Positions 1 to 7,104 of a stretch of 14,685 nucleotides of DNA are shown one piece after another (position 1 is the first letter of the stretch; every line of letters begins with the position of its first letter). The stretch comes from Candidatus Krumholzibacteriota bacterium (GTDB lineage Bacteria > Krumholzibacteriota > Krumholzibacteriia > Krumholzibacteriales > Krumholzibacteriaceae). Where the stretch lies: the NCBI GenBank assembly GCA_030630165.1, contig DAOVNN010000025.1, positions 1-14,685 on the forward strand, given 5' to 3'. The notes beneath the pieces are model-generated. The model did not search any database. It worked only from the letters and a program-made list of their open reading frames with translations, and was not told the DNA's origin. The translations under genes were made by a program, and so were the position numbers.

Positions 1-1175
1 CCGGTCTCCAGGAACTGGTCGCGAGGAACTACGAGGCAGGCAGGCTCAGCTTCACGACCGACCTGGCTGACTCGGTCAGGAAATCCGAGGTTATCTTTTG
101 CGCGGTCGGCACACCTATGGGTGACGACGGCGCAGCCGATCTGAGCGCTGTGTGGGCCGTTTCGAAAGATGTCGCACTGGCGATGGAGGAATACAAGGTC
201 TTCGTGCAGAAGAGCACGGTGCCTGTCGGTACATCCGAGGAAGTCGGCAGGGTCATGAGCGAGAATCTGAAGGGCGACATTCCGTTCGACCGCGTTTCGA
301 ACCCAGAGTTTCTTCGCGAGGGGTCGGCGATAGAGGATTTCATGAGGCCGAACAGGGTCGTGATAGGCGCAGAGACAGATCGATCCAGGGAGATCATGAG
401 TGAGATCTACAGCCCGCTCTATCTGCTGGAGACGCCGATAGTATTCACGTCGATCCGTACGGCTGAACTGATAAAGTATGCGAGCAACGCATTTCTCGCG
501 GTGAAGATATCGTTCATAAATGAAATGTCCGATCTGTGCGAGAAGACAGGTGCGAACGTGAATGAGGTTGCCAAGGGACTGGGGCTGGATAAGAGGATCG
601 GCCCGAAGTTCCTTCACGCCGGTGTGGGTTATGGCGGTTCGTGTCTTCCGAAGGATGTTTCAGCCATTCTGAGAACCGCGAGTAACGTCGATGCCGACCT
701 GCGGGTCGTCGGTGCCGCCAGCGATGTCAACGAGGCGCGTATCGACATGCTGCTCGGGAAGCTCGAGAGCGAGCTGCCCGACCTGTCCGGGAAAAGGATC
801 GCGGTCCTCGGTCTTTCGTTCAAACCGAATACCGACGATCTGAGGCATGCCCCCTCGCTCAGACTGATCGATATCCTCCTCGAGAAGGGGGTAACGGTCG
901 CGACCTATGATCCGATCGCAATGGACAACGCAAAGGAAATATACAATGACCGGATCGAGTTTCACAATGATGCCTATTCGGCCATGGACGGAGCAGCCGC
1001 ACTGGTGATCATGACTGAGTGGAACGAGTTCAGACAGCTCGATATCAGCAAGATGAAAGACGTGCTGGCAGAACCTGTAGTGATAGACTGCCGCAATATC
1101 TACAAACCGTCTATCATGACCGGATTGGGGTTTAAGTACCATTCGTTCGGACGGCCGGGCAATTCGGATATCTGA
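1..1175 (+). CDS. ugd: UDP-glucose 6-dehydrogenase, 5'-truncated by window edge
   Basis: Oxidises UDP-glucose to UDP-glucuronate with two NAD+ in the cytoplasm, supplying uronic acid for surface polysaccharide. The open frame is already running at the window edge (complete codons from base 3) and reads GLQELVARN, then the family motif VGTPMG, so about 55 N-terminal residues with the Rossmann GxGYVG motif lie upstream. 390 residues are visible. Family motifs follow in order: KSTVPVGT, NPEFLREGSAI, the KYASNAFLAVKISF(I)NE central helix, GYGGSCLPKD with the catalytic cysteine codon at 642-644, and FKPNTDD in the C-terminal UDP-binding domain. The internal ATG at 117 is not the true start because homology continues upstream of it. 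It is followed after 28 bases by the 4,6-dehydratase gene. UDP-N-acetylmannosamine dehydrogenase is a related family, but the motif set fits UDP-glucose dehydrogenase better. Confidence 0.95.
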   Translation, partial: GLQELVARNYEAGRLSFTTDLADSVRKSEVIFCAVGTPMGDDGAADLSAVWAVSKDVALAMEEYKVFVQKSTVPVGTSEEVGRVMSENLKGDIPFDRVSNPEFLREGSAIEDFMRPNRVVIGAETDRSREIMSEIYSPLYLLETPIVFTSIRTAELIKYASNAFLAVKISFINEMSDLCEKTGANVNEVAKGLGLDKRIGPKFLHAGVGYGGSCLPKDVSAILRTASNVDADLRVVGAASDVNEARIDMLLGKLESELPDLSGKRIAVLGLSFKPNTDDLRHAPSLRLIDILLEKGVTVATYDPIAMDNAKEIYNDRIEFHNDAYSAMDGAAALVIMTEWNEFRQLDISKMKDVLAEPVVIDCRNIYKPSIMTGLGFKYHSFGRPGNSDI

Positions 1176-1203
1176 TCAATACAGTGATCTGATCGGAGGA
1201 TAG

Positions 1204-2226
1204 ATGAAGAAGATCGTTGTAACTGGTGGAGCTGGGTTCATCGGCTCAAATTTTGTCCGGATGCTTCTCCGAAAGCGGAGTGCGGCAAAGGTGATCGTAC
1301 TCGATAAGCTGACTTATGCCGGCAATCTCGATAATCTTGCAGGCTTGAACAAAGACAAAAGGTTTAAATTCGTCAAGGGAGATATCTGTAACGCGAAACT
1401 TCTCGCCGATATACTTCCCGGGGCGGATATTATTTATAATTTCGCGGCTGAGACCCATGTCGACAGATCGATCCTCGAGGCGGGAAGCTTCGTCAAGACC
1501 GATGTCGTCGGTACATACACGCTCCTTCAGAAGACGCTCGAGTACAAGGTACCGCGTTTTCTGCAGGTGTCTACCGACGAGGTATACGGCAGCATACTCA
1601 AGGGTTCGTTCCGTGAGACCGATCCGATAAAACCGAACAGCCCCTACTCGGCCAGCAAAGCCGGAGCCGACATGCTCGTCAGGGCGTTTTACAAGACATA
1701 CGGTCTGCCGGCGCTGATCACGAGGAGCTCGAACAACTACGGACCGTTTCAGCATCCGGAGAAGTTTATCCCGCTGTTTACAACGAATGCGATAGAAGGG
1801 ATGCCGCTTCCACTCTACGGAGACGGAAAAAATGTCCGCGACTGGATCTACGTTGAAGACAACTGCAGGGCGATAGATCTCGTCGGCAGGAAGGGAAAGA
1901 TCGGAGAGGTCTACAATATAGGGGCGGGAGACGAGAAGACCAATGTCTACATAGCGCGGAAGATCATGGAACTCACCGGAGCGGACCCGTCCCTCCTGAC
2001 CCTCGTTTCCGACCGTCCGGGTCACGACAGGCGATATTCCGTAGCTACCCGGAAGATCAAAGCGCTCGGGTGGAGCAATAAGACCGCTTTTGACGAGGGC
2101 CTGAAGAAGACAGTTCGCTGGTACAGGCAGAACGAGAACTGGTGGCGGCCGGTTCGCGACGGAAGCTTCAGGAAATACTACCGGAAGATGTATACTGGAA
2201 GGCTGAAAGAAGGCAGGAAGCTATGA
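1204..2226 (+). CDS. rfbB: dTDP-glucose 4,6-dehydratase (short-chain dehydrogenase/reductase family)
   Basis: Converts dTDP-glucose to dTDP-4-keto-6-deoxyglucose, the precursor of rhamnose and other deoxysugars. The 340-residue protein starts with the NAD-binding motif TGGAGFIGS (residues 7-15) and has ETHVDRS at 83-89, the catalytic Thr124-Asp125-Glu126 in STDEVYGS, Tyr148 and Lys152 in PYSASKAGAD, and RSSNNYGPFQ plus RDWIYVEDN for nucleotide-sugar binding. The TDE and YxxxK motifs are only about 24 residues apart. From memory this resembles short-loop RmlB proteins rather than the enterobacterial form. The ATG follows GGAGGA at 1195-1200. Its stop overlaps the next ATG (ATGA at 2223-2226), so it is coupled to the epimerase. 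No rfbA, rfbC or rfbD is in view. Another NDP-hexose 4,6-dehydratase specificity cannot be excluded. Confidence 0.93.
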   Translation: MKKIVVTGGAGFIGSNFVRMLLRKRSAAKVIVLDKLTYAGNLDNLAGLNKDKRFKFVKGDICNAKLLADILPGADIIYNFAAETHVDRSILEAGSFVKTDVVGTYTLLQKTLEYKVPRFLQVSTDEVYGSILKGSFRETDPIKPNSPYSASKAGADMLVRAFYKTYGLPALITRSSNNYGPFQHPEKFIPLFTTNAIEGMPLPLYGDGKNVRDWIYVEDNCRAIDLVGRKGKIGEVYNIGAGDEKTNVYIARKIMELTGADPSLLTLVSDRPGHDRRYSVATRKIKALGWSNKTAFDEGLKKTVRWYRQNENWWRPVRDGSFRKYYRKMYTGRLKEGRKL

Positions 2227-3311
2227 AAGCAGTCCTTGTCGTGGGCGCCAGGCCCAATTTCATGAAGGCAGCGCCGTTGATGCGTGAATTCTCCCTCCGA
2301 GGCGGGATCGAGGCGAGCCTCGTGCACACGGGACAGCACTATGACGAGAACATGTCGAAGATCTTCTTCGAGGATCTTGAACTGCCCGAACCGGATATAT
2401 ATCTGGGCATCGGGTCGGGCAGCCATGCCGAACAGACCGCTCGGGTCATGGTCGAATTCGAGAAGTATGTTCTCACTGACCGCCCGGACCTGATCATAGT
2501 GGTGGGGGACGTCAACTCGACTCTGGCGTGTTCGATCGTCGGGTCCAAGCTGTGGATCCCGGTCGCTCATGTAGAGGCTGGACTGAGAAGCTTCGATCTG
2601 GCGATGCCCGAAGAGATCAACAGGATGGTAACCGACATACTCGCGCGCTTCTGCTTTACGACATCTCCTGAAGCGGAGACCAATCTTAAGAAAGAGGGAG
2701 TCGGGGAGGAGAGGATATTTTTTGTCGGCAACATCATGATAGATTCTCTTTTAAACTATATAGACAAGGCCGATGGATCGGCGATCCTGGACCGACTGGG
2801 ACTCGTCGAGAAAGAATACCTGCTTGTCACCCTCCACAGGCCATCGAATGTCGATAACCCTGATGAACTGCGTGAGCTCTTCGCGATGCTCTCAAGACTG
2901 GCCGAACGTATGCCCGTCGTGCTCCCGGTACATCCCCGGACGAAGAAGATGCTCGAATCGGCCGATCCGCCGATTGCCTTGTCAGGAAGGTTGAAACTAG
3001 TCGACCCGGTCGGGTATCTCGAATTCGTCGGGATGATGAAGTCGGCTGGTGTCGTAGTGACCGATTCGGGGGGGATCCAGGAAGAGACGACGGTCCTCGG
3101 TATACCATGTGTTACGGTCCGCGAGAACACCGAACGTCCGATAACTATCGAAGTCGGCACGAACATCCTCGCGGGGACCGATCCTGCCGGGGTCGAGGCC
3201 GCCGTGAATAGAATACTCGACGACGGAATCGGAGATCATTCCCTTCCTCCTTTATGGGATGGAAAGACCGCCGGCAGGATAGCCGATATCATCGAGAAAC
3301 ATTTCCCCTGA
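2223..3311 (+). CDS. wecB: UDP-N-acetylglucosamine 2-epimerase (non-hydrolysing)
   Basis: Interconverts UDP-GlcNAc and UDP-ManNAc in the cytoplasm, supplying ManNAc-type sugars for surface glycans. The start chosen is the ATG at 2223, giving 362 residues beginning MKAVLVVGARPNFMKAAP, the usual family N-terminus. The frame is open further upstream to 2142, but that part lies inside the dehydratase gene and adds unrelated residues. Family motifs in order: HTGQHYD, GDVNST, HVEAGLRS, MPEEINR, TLHRPSNVD, HPRTKKM, DSGGIQEE, and R-NTERP followed by GTN-LAG near the C-terminus. This is the GT-B fold set with the catalytic Asp, Glu and His positions present. GAAGG at 2209-2213 is a plausible ribosome binding site, and the ATGA overlap suggests coupling to the upstream gene. 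Confidence 0.94.
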   Translation: MKAVLVVGARPNFMKAAPLMREFSLRGGIEASLVHTGQHYDENMSKIFFEDLELPEPDIYLGIGSGSHAEQTARVMVEFEKYVLTDRPDLIIVVGDVNSTLACSIVGSKLWIPVAHVEAGLRSFDLAMPEEINRMVTDILARFCFTTSPEAETNLKKEGVGEERIFFVGNIMIDSLLNYIDKADGSAILDRLGLVEKEYLLVTLHRPSNVDNPDELRELFAMLSRLAERMPVVLPVHPRTKKMLESADPPIALSGRLKLVDPVGYLEFVGMMKSAGVVVTDSGGIQEETTVLGIPCVTVRENTERPITIEVGTNILAGTDPAGVEAAVNRILDDGIGDHSLPPLWDGKTAGRIADIIEKHFP

Positions 3312-3323
3312 TCCGTATATCAA

Positions 3324-4859
3324 ATGAAAGAAAGAACGACCGATAACCGGAATCCCCAGGTCGAAAGTGATACCGGTGGGGAGTCCCTTGTCTCGGGGTA
3401 TTTCTGGACCTTCGGCTCGACCGCGCTCCCCCTGGTAAGCGCTTTCGTCGTATCGCTTATCGTGGCGAGAACGATGGGGCCGCGAGTGGCCGGCCTGATA
3501 AACCTGACGATGGCGGTTGCGACGATATTTCTCATCGTCGCAAAATTCGGCGTCGACGGGGCGGGGTCAAGGCTCGTCTCGGAATACGTGGTTTCCTCAC
3601 CTTTGCTGGTCCGCCCGCTCGCGCGATCGGCATTCATCCTGCGCCTTGTATTCACCCTTCCTGTATCCGTCGCGGCATTTCTCCTCGCGCCGGCCATCGC
3701 GGGACTCTACAGCGATCCGGAACTGGAACCGCTGCTCAGGCTCGGTGGACTGGTGATACTGTCGGTCAGTTTCAACGAACTGGCCGCGCTGATCGTGCTC
3801 GGGTTGAAGAAGTACAGGGTACTTTTCGCCATGCGGACGGTCATGTTCACCATCAGGATCGTACTTGTCGCCACTGCTGCGGTCCTCGCACTGGGAGCGT
3901 CCGGCGTCATCTGGGCCTATATCGCGGCGGCAGCAGTTACCGGCACGGGTGTGTTCGTCTATCTCTCAGCGAGGCGGGGGGAACCGGCCCCGCCCGATCA
4001 GGTACGCCAGATGAGGTCGCGCCTGTGGCGCCTCAGCGTGACGCTGGCTGTCAGTGGAGCGTCGGTGACCATTTATTCACTTCTAGACAAGATTATGCTC
4101 GGTTATTTCCGGGACGCCGTAGATGTGGGGATCTACTCGATGGCGAGAAACCTGCTCGAGACATCCCTCTTTCCGATGTTCGCTCTGGTGATGACGCTCA
4201 GACCCGCTCTGGCAGGCGCCTGGGCCTCGGGTGACAGGAAACGATGCAGCGATATGGTGAACAGGTCGATCACGGCGGCATTCGCATACGCAGCCTGCGT
4301 AGCTACCGTATTTGCCTGTCTGGCCGGCCCGCTCGTGACGGGGCTGTTCTCGGACAAGTTCGCCGCCTCGGCGGGAATCCTTGTCCTGTTTATTCCTCTG
4401 CTTGTGATGCGCAGCATCGGCGCCGTGATCCTGCCAGGGTTGATCGCCGCGAACAGAGCTGGAACCTACGCAAAACTGACCGTTGCCGGCGCTGTTTTGA
4501 ATTTTATACTCAACGCTCTTTTGATTCCGCGGTGGGGAGCGGAGGGAGCTGTAGTTTCGACGCTGTTTTCGTATCTGCCCATCGAGATCCTCGGACTGGC
4601 AGCCGTTTCCCGCGAGATAGGCGGACTGCGCAGGAGGGGCGACATGTCCCGGGCCATCAGGACCGCCGGAGCTGCGATCCTGATCTGGGCGGTATACACG
4701 AGGTTCGTTCCTGAGCCGTCGGGTCTGCCGGTCACGGTCGTTCATGCTGCTCTGCTGTCGTCAGTTCTACTGTTCGTTCTTATCATTGTAAAAGCAGTGA
4801 AAATGAGCGACCTGCTCGAACTCGCCCGCCCCCTGCGGCGTATCTCCAGAAAGCGTTAA
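3324..4859 (+). CDS. Polysaccharide flippase, Wzx-like (MOP/MVF superfamily)
   Basis: Multi-spanning membrane protein of 511 residues, expected to flip undecaprenyl-linked oligosaccharide units across the inner membrane. About 25 polar residues precede the first hydrophobic helix (about 30-49). Hydrophobic segments then recur over the whole length, in keeping with the 12-14 helices of the family. The stretch after the second helix (KFGVDGAGSRLVSEY, about 74-88) is a typical feature of polysaccharide-biosynthesis flippases. A second family-like stretch is YSLLDKIMLGYF followed by VGIYSMAR, about 251-271. The gene lies 12 bases after the epimerase, and no good ribosome binding site precedes the ATG, so it may depend on translation of the upstream gene. 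Specificity cannot be read from sequence. A MurJ-type lipid II flippase is an alternative, but the polysaccharide gene context favours Wzx. Confidence 0.85.
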   Translation: MKERTTDNRNPQVESDTGGESLVSGYFWTFGSTALPLVSAFVVSLIVARTMGPRVAGLINLTMAVATIFLIVAKFGVDGAGSRLVSEYVVSSPLLVRPLARSAFILRLVFTLPVSVAAFLLAPAIAGLYSDPELEPLLRLGGLVILSVSFNELAALIVLGLKKYRVLFAMRTVMFTIRIVLVATAAVLALGASGVIWAYIAAAAVTGTGVFVYLSARRGEPAPPDQVRQMRSRLWRLSVTLAVSGASVTIYSLLDKIMLGYFRDAVDVGIYSMARNLLETSLFPMFALVMTLRPALAGAWASGDRKRCSDMVNRSITAAFAYAACVATVFACLAGPLVTGLFSDKFAASAGILVLFIPLLVMRSIGAVILPGLIAANRAGTYAKLTVAGAVLNFILNALLIPRWGAEGAVVSTLFSYLPIEILGLAAVSREIGGLRRRGDMSRAIRTAGAAILIWAVYTRFVPEPSGLPVTVVHAALLSSVLLFVLIIVKAVKMSDLLELARPLRRISRKR

Positions 4860-4921
4860 TAATAAAGAAGTAACGGGATATCTGGTTTGTCGCATTGTTC
4901 GCGTCCCGCACTAACTCGTCC

Positions 4922-4950
4922 TTGACAAGGTTATCCGCATAAACGATTCT
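4922..4950 (+). promoter_or_regulatory. Candidate sigma-70-type promoter for the sugar-phosphate transferase gene
   Basis: A perfect TTGACA lies at 4922-4927, followed by exactly 17 bases and then GATTCT at 4945-4950, which matches three of six positions of the consensus -10 box. It sits in the 120-base gap before the transferase ATG at 4980. The gap has no convincing terminator for the upstream genes. The weak -10 box keeps this a candidate only. Confidence 0.45.
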
Positions 4951-4979
4951 TATCTGTAACACGCACTGGAGGATGCGCC

Positions 4980-6089
4980 ATGACGGTGACAGATTATGTG
5001 ATTACCTTCGCTATGTCGGCGATCCTGGGCCTGGTCCTCACGCCAATGGCAATAGGTATGGCAGTGCGCTGGCGGATCACCGAGAAACCGAACGGGCGGA
5101 CGGGCAGGGGTGAGATCGCCCACATCGGGGGAGAGGCGGTCATCGGGGCCATCGTCTTTTCGCTGATCCCGGTCTTCCTTTTCTTCCTGCCGCATTATCC
5201 GGTAAACAGGGCATTCCTGCCGGTGATCATCTCGAGCGGCTTCCTGATATTTCTACTCGGTATCATCGACGATCTGAGGTCGCTGCATTATCTGTATAAG
5301 CTGTTTTTCCAGATCACTGTTTCGATATTCGTCGCGGCCGGAGGCCTGGGTCTTCTGGAACACTTCAACCTGGTCGATCTCTCCATGACCACGGCGGTCC
5401 TCGCGTCCACACTGATCGCTTTCTGGATGCTGACGATAACGACCTCTTTCAATCTGATAGACGGGATAGACGGGCTTGCTGCCGGAGTCGCCGTGATAAG
5501 CGCGGCGGCGTTTGCCGCGGCCGGGCTTATCATGGGACAACCCATAGTGGCCGCTCTTTCGCTGTCCGTGCTGGGGGCCGCGCTCGCCTTTCTCAGATAC
5601 AATTTCCCGCCGGCAAAGATATTTATGGGAGATTCGGGCAGCCTTTTCTTCGGCCTGATGTTCGGTCTGATCTCGCTGCTATTTCTCATTCCGGGTGAAA
5701 AGATCATGATGCGTTCGCTGGGTTCGGTGATCATCCTGAGCCTTCCACTTCTCGATACAGGGCTGGCTTTCCTCAGGAGAGTGATGAGCGGAAGACCGCC
5801 GTTCGAGGCGGATCATATGCACATCCATCACATCCTTCTCTTCGGGTGCGGTTCGACGAGGAAGGTCGACATGATACTCTGGACGCTCTCGGCAGTCTTC
5901 GGCGCGCTCGGCATCCTGACGATCCTTGGATATGCCGTAGCTCTCGTCGCGGCGGTGGTACTCGAACTTGTGGTCTTTATCCTGGCCCTTCGCCGAATGG
6001 TAAAATTCGACATGTCGAGGGAAAAGGCCGAGCAGATACTCTCCGAGTGCGGGGTCTCTTCCTCCAGCATGGCCGTTCACAACGACTGA
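4980..6089 (+). CDS. Undecaprenyl-phosphate sugar-1-phosphate transferase (WecA/TagO/MraY family)
   Basis: Integral membrane enzyme of 369 residues predicted to transfer a HexNAc-1-phosphate (usually GlcNAc-1-P) from UDP-sugar to undecaprenyl phosphate, the first step of lipid-linked glycan assembly. Visible family motifs are the Asp pair in GIIDDLRSL (Asp97-Asp98), FNLIDGIDGLAAG (about 157-169) with Mg-binding acidic residues, FMGDSGSLFFG with Asp218, and HMHIHH at 279-284, the His motif typical of WecA/TagO-like members. Multiple hydrophobic helices run from residue 5 to about 265, with more near the C-terminus. The N-terminal cytosolic loop reads EKPNGRTGRGEIAHIGGEA, a variant of the usual family loop. 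The ATG has a strong GGAGGA at 4968-4973. Two stops in a row (TGA TAG) end the gene. It follows the flippase gene, in keeping with an initiating transferase of a Wzx-dependent pathway. The exact sugar is unknown. Confidence 0.9.
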   Translation: MTVTDYVITFAMSAILGLVLTPMAIGMAVRWRITEKPNGRTGRGEIAHIGGEAVIGAIVFSLIPVFLFFLPHYPVNRAFLPVIISSGFLIFLLGIIDDLRSLHYLYKLFFQITVSIFVAAGGLGLLEHFNLVDLSMTTAVLASTLIAFWMLTITTSFNLIDGIDGLAAGVAVISAAAFAAAGLIMGQPIVAALSLSVLGAALAFLRYNFPPAKIFMGDSGSLFFGLMFGLISLLFLIPGEKIMMRSLGSVIILSLPLLDTGLAFLRRVMSGRPPFEADHMHIHHILLFGCGSTRKVDMILWTLSAVFGALGILTILGYAVALVAAVVLELVVFILALRRMVKFDMSREKAEQILSECGVSSSSMAVHND

Positions 6090-6106
6090 TAGTCCGTCAG
6101 CACCTC

Positions 6107-6135
6107 TTTACACGGCAATCTCCTTGTGATAGATT
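6107..6135 (+). promoter_or_regulatory. Candidate sigma-70-type promoter for the HMBS-like/serS/kinase/regulator unit
   Basis: TTTACA at 6107-6112 (five of six to the -35 consensus), a 17-base spacer, and TAGATT at 6130-6135 (four of six to the -10 consensus). A start of transcription near 6142 would give a leader of about 45 bases before the ATG at 6189. It would also place the possible GTG start at 6126 upstream of the transcript. Confidence 0.45.
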
Positions 6136-6143
6136 CTTCCGCG

Positions 6144-6158
6144 GACGCATGGTGCGTC
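6144..6158 (+). promoter_or_regulatory. Perfect 6-bp hairpin or operator-like inverted repeat in the leader
   Basis: GACGCA (6144-6149), loop TGG, TGCGTC (6153-6158): a perfect inverted repeat with a three-base loop, just downstream of the candidate -10 box and 30 bases before the ATG at 6189. It could be the first hairpin of the mRNA or a DNA operator. There is no T-run after it, so it is not an intrinsic terminator. Confidence 0.4.
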
Positions 6159-6188
6159 ACTTCCGACACGTTGAAGGAACAGGTACGA

Positions 6189-7097
6189 ATGGCGAAGTCC
6201 GTGGCCATGACAGTTGCGGGGAAGTCAGATCCCGCTTCCAGGGTGAGTATGGCATCGGTGCTGGATGCGCTGAGAGAGACTGCCGGGAATACAGAGTTTT
6301 CCGACTACTCGGATAGTGCCTCTCGCGGCCGAACGATGACGGATACATCTGCCCTCCTAGGCCTCGTGTCGAGGGGCCGCGCGGATATCGCCGTTCTTGA
6401 AGCCGGCGAACTGCCCCTGAAGTTCAGCGGAAAGCTCGAGATCGGGGCTGTACTGCAGAGAGGCAATCCTTTCAACGTCATCATATCGGACGAGGAAATG
6501 ATCCTTGATGATCTTCCTGCCGGCATCTCCATAGCGGTAGGTGATCCGGGACTGAAAGGGCAGATCCTCAGCTACCGTGATGATATCGATCTCGTCGACC
6601 GGGATGAGGATTACGCCGGACTCAGGGAATTGCTCGATCGCGGAGAGATCGGCGGTTTCGTGGCCAGGGCCTGGGAAGTGGAGCTGCTCGGGAGGCAGGA
6701 CGAAGTAGTGGAAGTGTTCACATCGTCTATCTGCATGCCGCCGGCAGGCCAGGGCGCAGTAGTACTGATCATCCGCAGTGGAGACAGGAACGCCGCGGCG
6801 GCCGTCCGGCAGATCAGCCATCCGGCCAGCCTCTCCGAAGTAATGCTCGAGCGGATGCTTCTCGGCGCGGTGTCGAGGGACGGAAAAGGCGGGATAGGTG
6901 TCCTCGCCGAGTTCGATGAGGACGAGTTCGGACTCAGCGCGGCGATCGTATCTCCCGACGGCTCGATGAAGATAGTGTCGGAGGAGCAGGGGTGGAAGGG
7001 AGACGAATTAAAGGTAGTGAAGTCTCTCGTTGAGGACCTTTTAGAGAAGGGCGGCGAGGAGATCATAGAGATGTACAGGAATATCCCGGAGGAATGA
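6189..7097 (+). CDS. Hydroxymethylbilane synthase-like protein lacking the cofactor cysteine (probable pseudoenzyme)
   Basis: A 302-residue protein that aligns by eye with porphobilinogen deaminase (HemC) along its length. RADIAV (65-69 region) and GELPLKF match the DIAVHSMKDVP region. GAVLQRGNPFNVIIS matches the EREDPRDAFVS region. CMPPAGQGAV (182-191) matches the conserved LPAxGQGA. The last 80 residues (ERMLLGAV, IGVLAEF, SPDG) match domain 3. Key residues are changed. The dipyrromethane cofactor Cys aligns with Gly232 (codon 6882-6884), and the only cysteine, Cys182, lies elsewhere. The HSMKD motif reads LEAGE, so the catalytic Asp aligns with Glu74. The SLRR arginines read GLKG, and RGNVGTR is not kept. 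Normal catalysis is therefore unlikely. The start at ATG 6189 is preferred: GAAGGA lies at 6173-6178, and the first beta strand of the family begins here (SVAMTVAGKS). A GTG at 6126 would add 21 residues. GGAGGA just before its stop serves serS. Confidence 0.75.
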   Translation: MAKSVAMTVAGKSDPASRVSMASVLDALRETAGNTEFSDYSDSASRGRTMTDTSALLGLVSRGRADIAVLEAGELPLKFSGKLEIGAVLQRGNPFNVIISDEEMILDDLPAGISIAVGDPGLKGQILSYRDDIDLVDRDEDYAGLRELLDRGEIGGFVARAWEVELLGRQDEVVEVFTSSICMPPAGQGAVVLIIRSGDRNAAAAVRQISHPASLSEVMLERMLLGAVSRDGKGGIGVLAEFDEDEFGLSAAIVSPDGSMKIVSEEQGWKGDELKVVKSLVEDLLEKGGEEIIEMYRNIPEE

Positions 7098-7104
7098 CGG
7101 GTCG

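Noticed and set aside
1171..1194. Direct repeat TCTGATC before the dehydratase gene
   Set aside because: Seven bases, two copies, partly within a stop codon context; likely chance.
1246..2025. 259-codon open frame on the - strand inside the 4,6-dehydratase gene
   Set aside because: Antisense shadow; the + strand protein has complete family motifs over the same bases.
2142..2222. N-terminal extension of the UDP-GlcNAc 2-epimerase
   Set aside because: Lies inside the dehydratase gene; the epimerase family starts at MKAVLVVGARPNF from ATG 2223.
4083..4745. 220-codon open frame on the - strand inside the flippase gene
   Set aside because: Low-complexity, Arg/Gln/Ser-rich translation with no recognisable domain; shadow of the membrane protein gene.
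4874..4908. CGGGA/TCCCG inverted repeat after the flippase as a terminator
   Set aside because: Only 5 bp with a 25-base loop and no T-run.
6126..6188. GTG start extending the HMBS-like protein by 21 residues
   Set aside because: No ribosome binding site, it lies within the candidate promoter, and the family's first strand begins just after ATG 6189.
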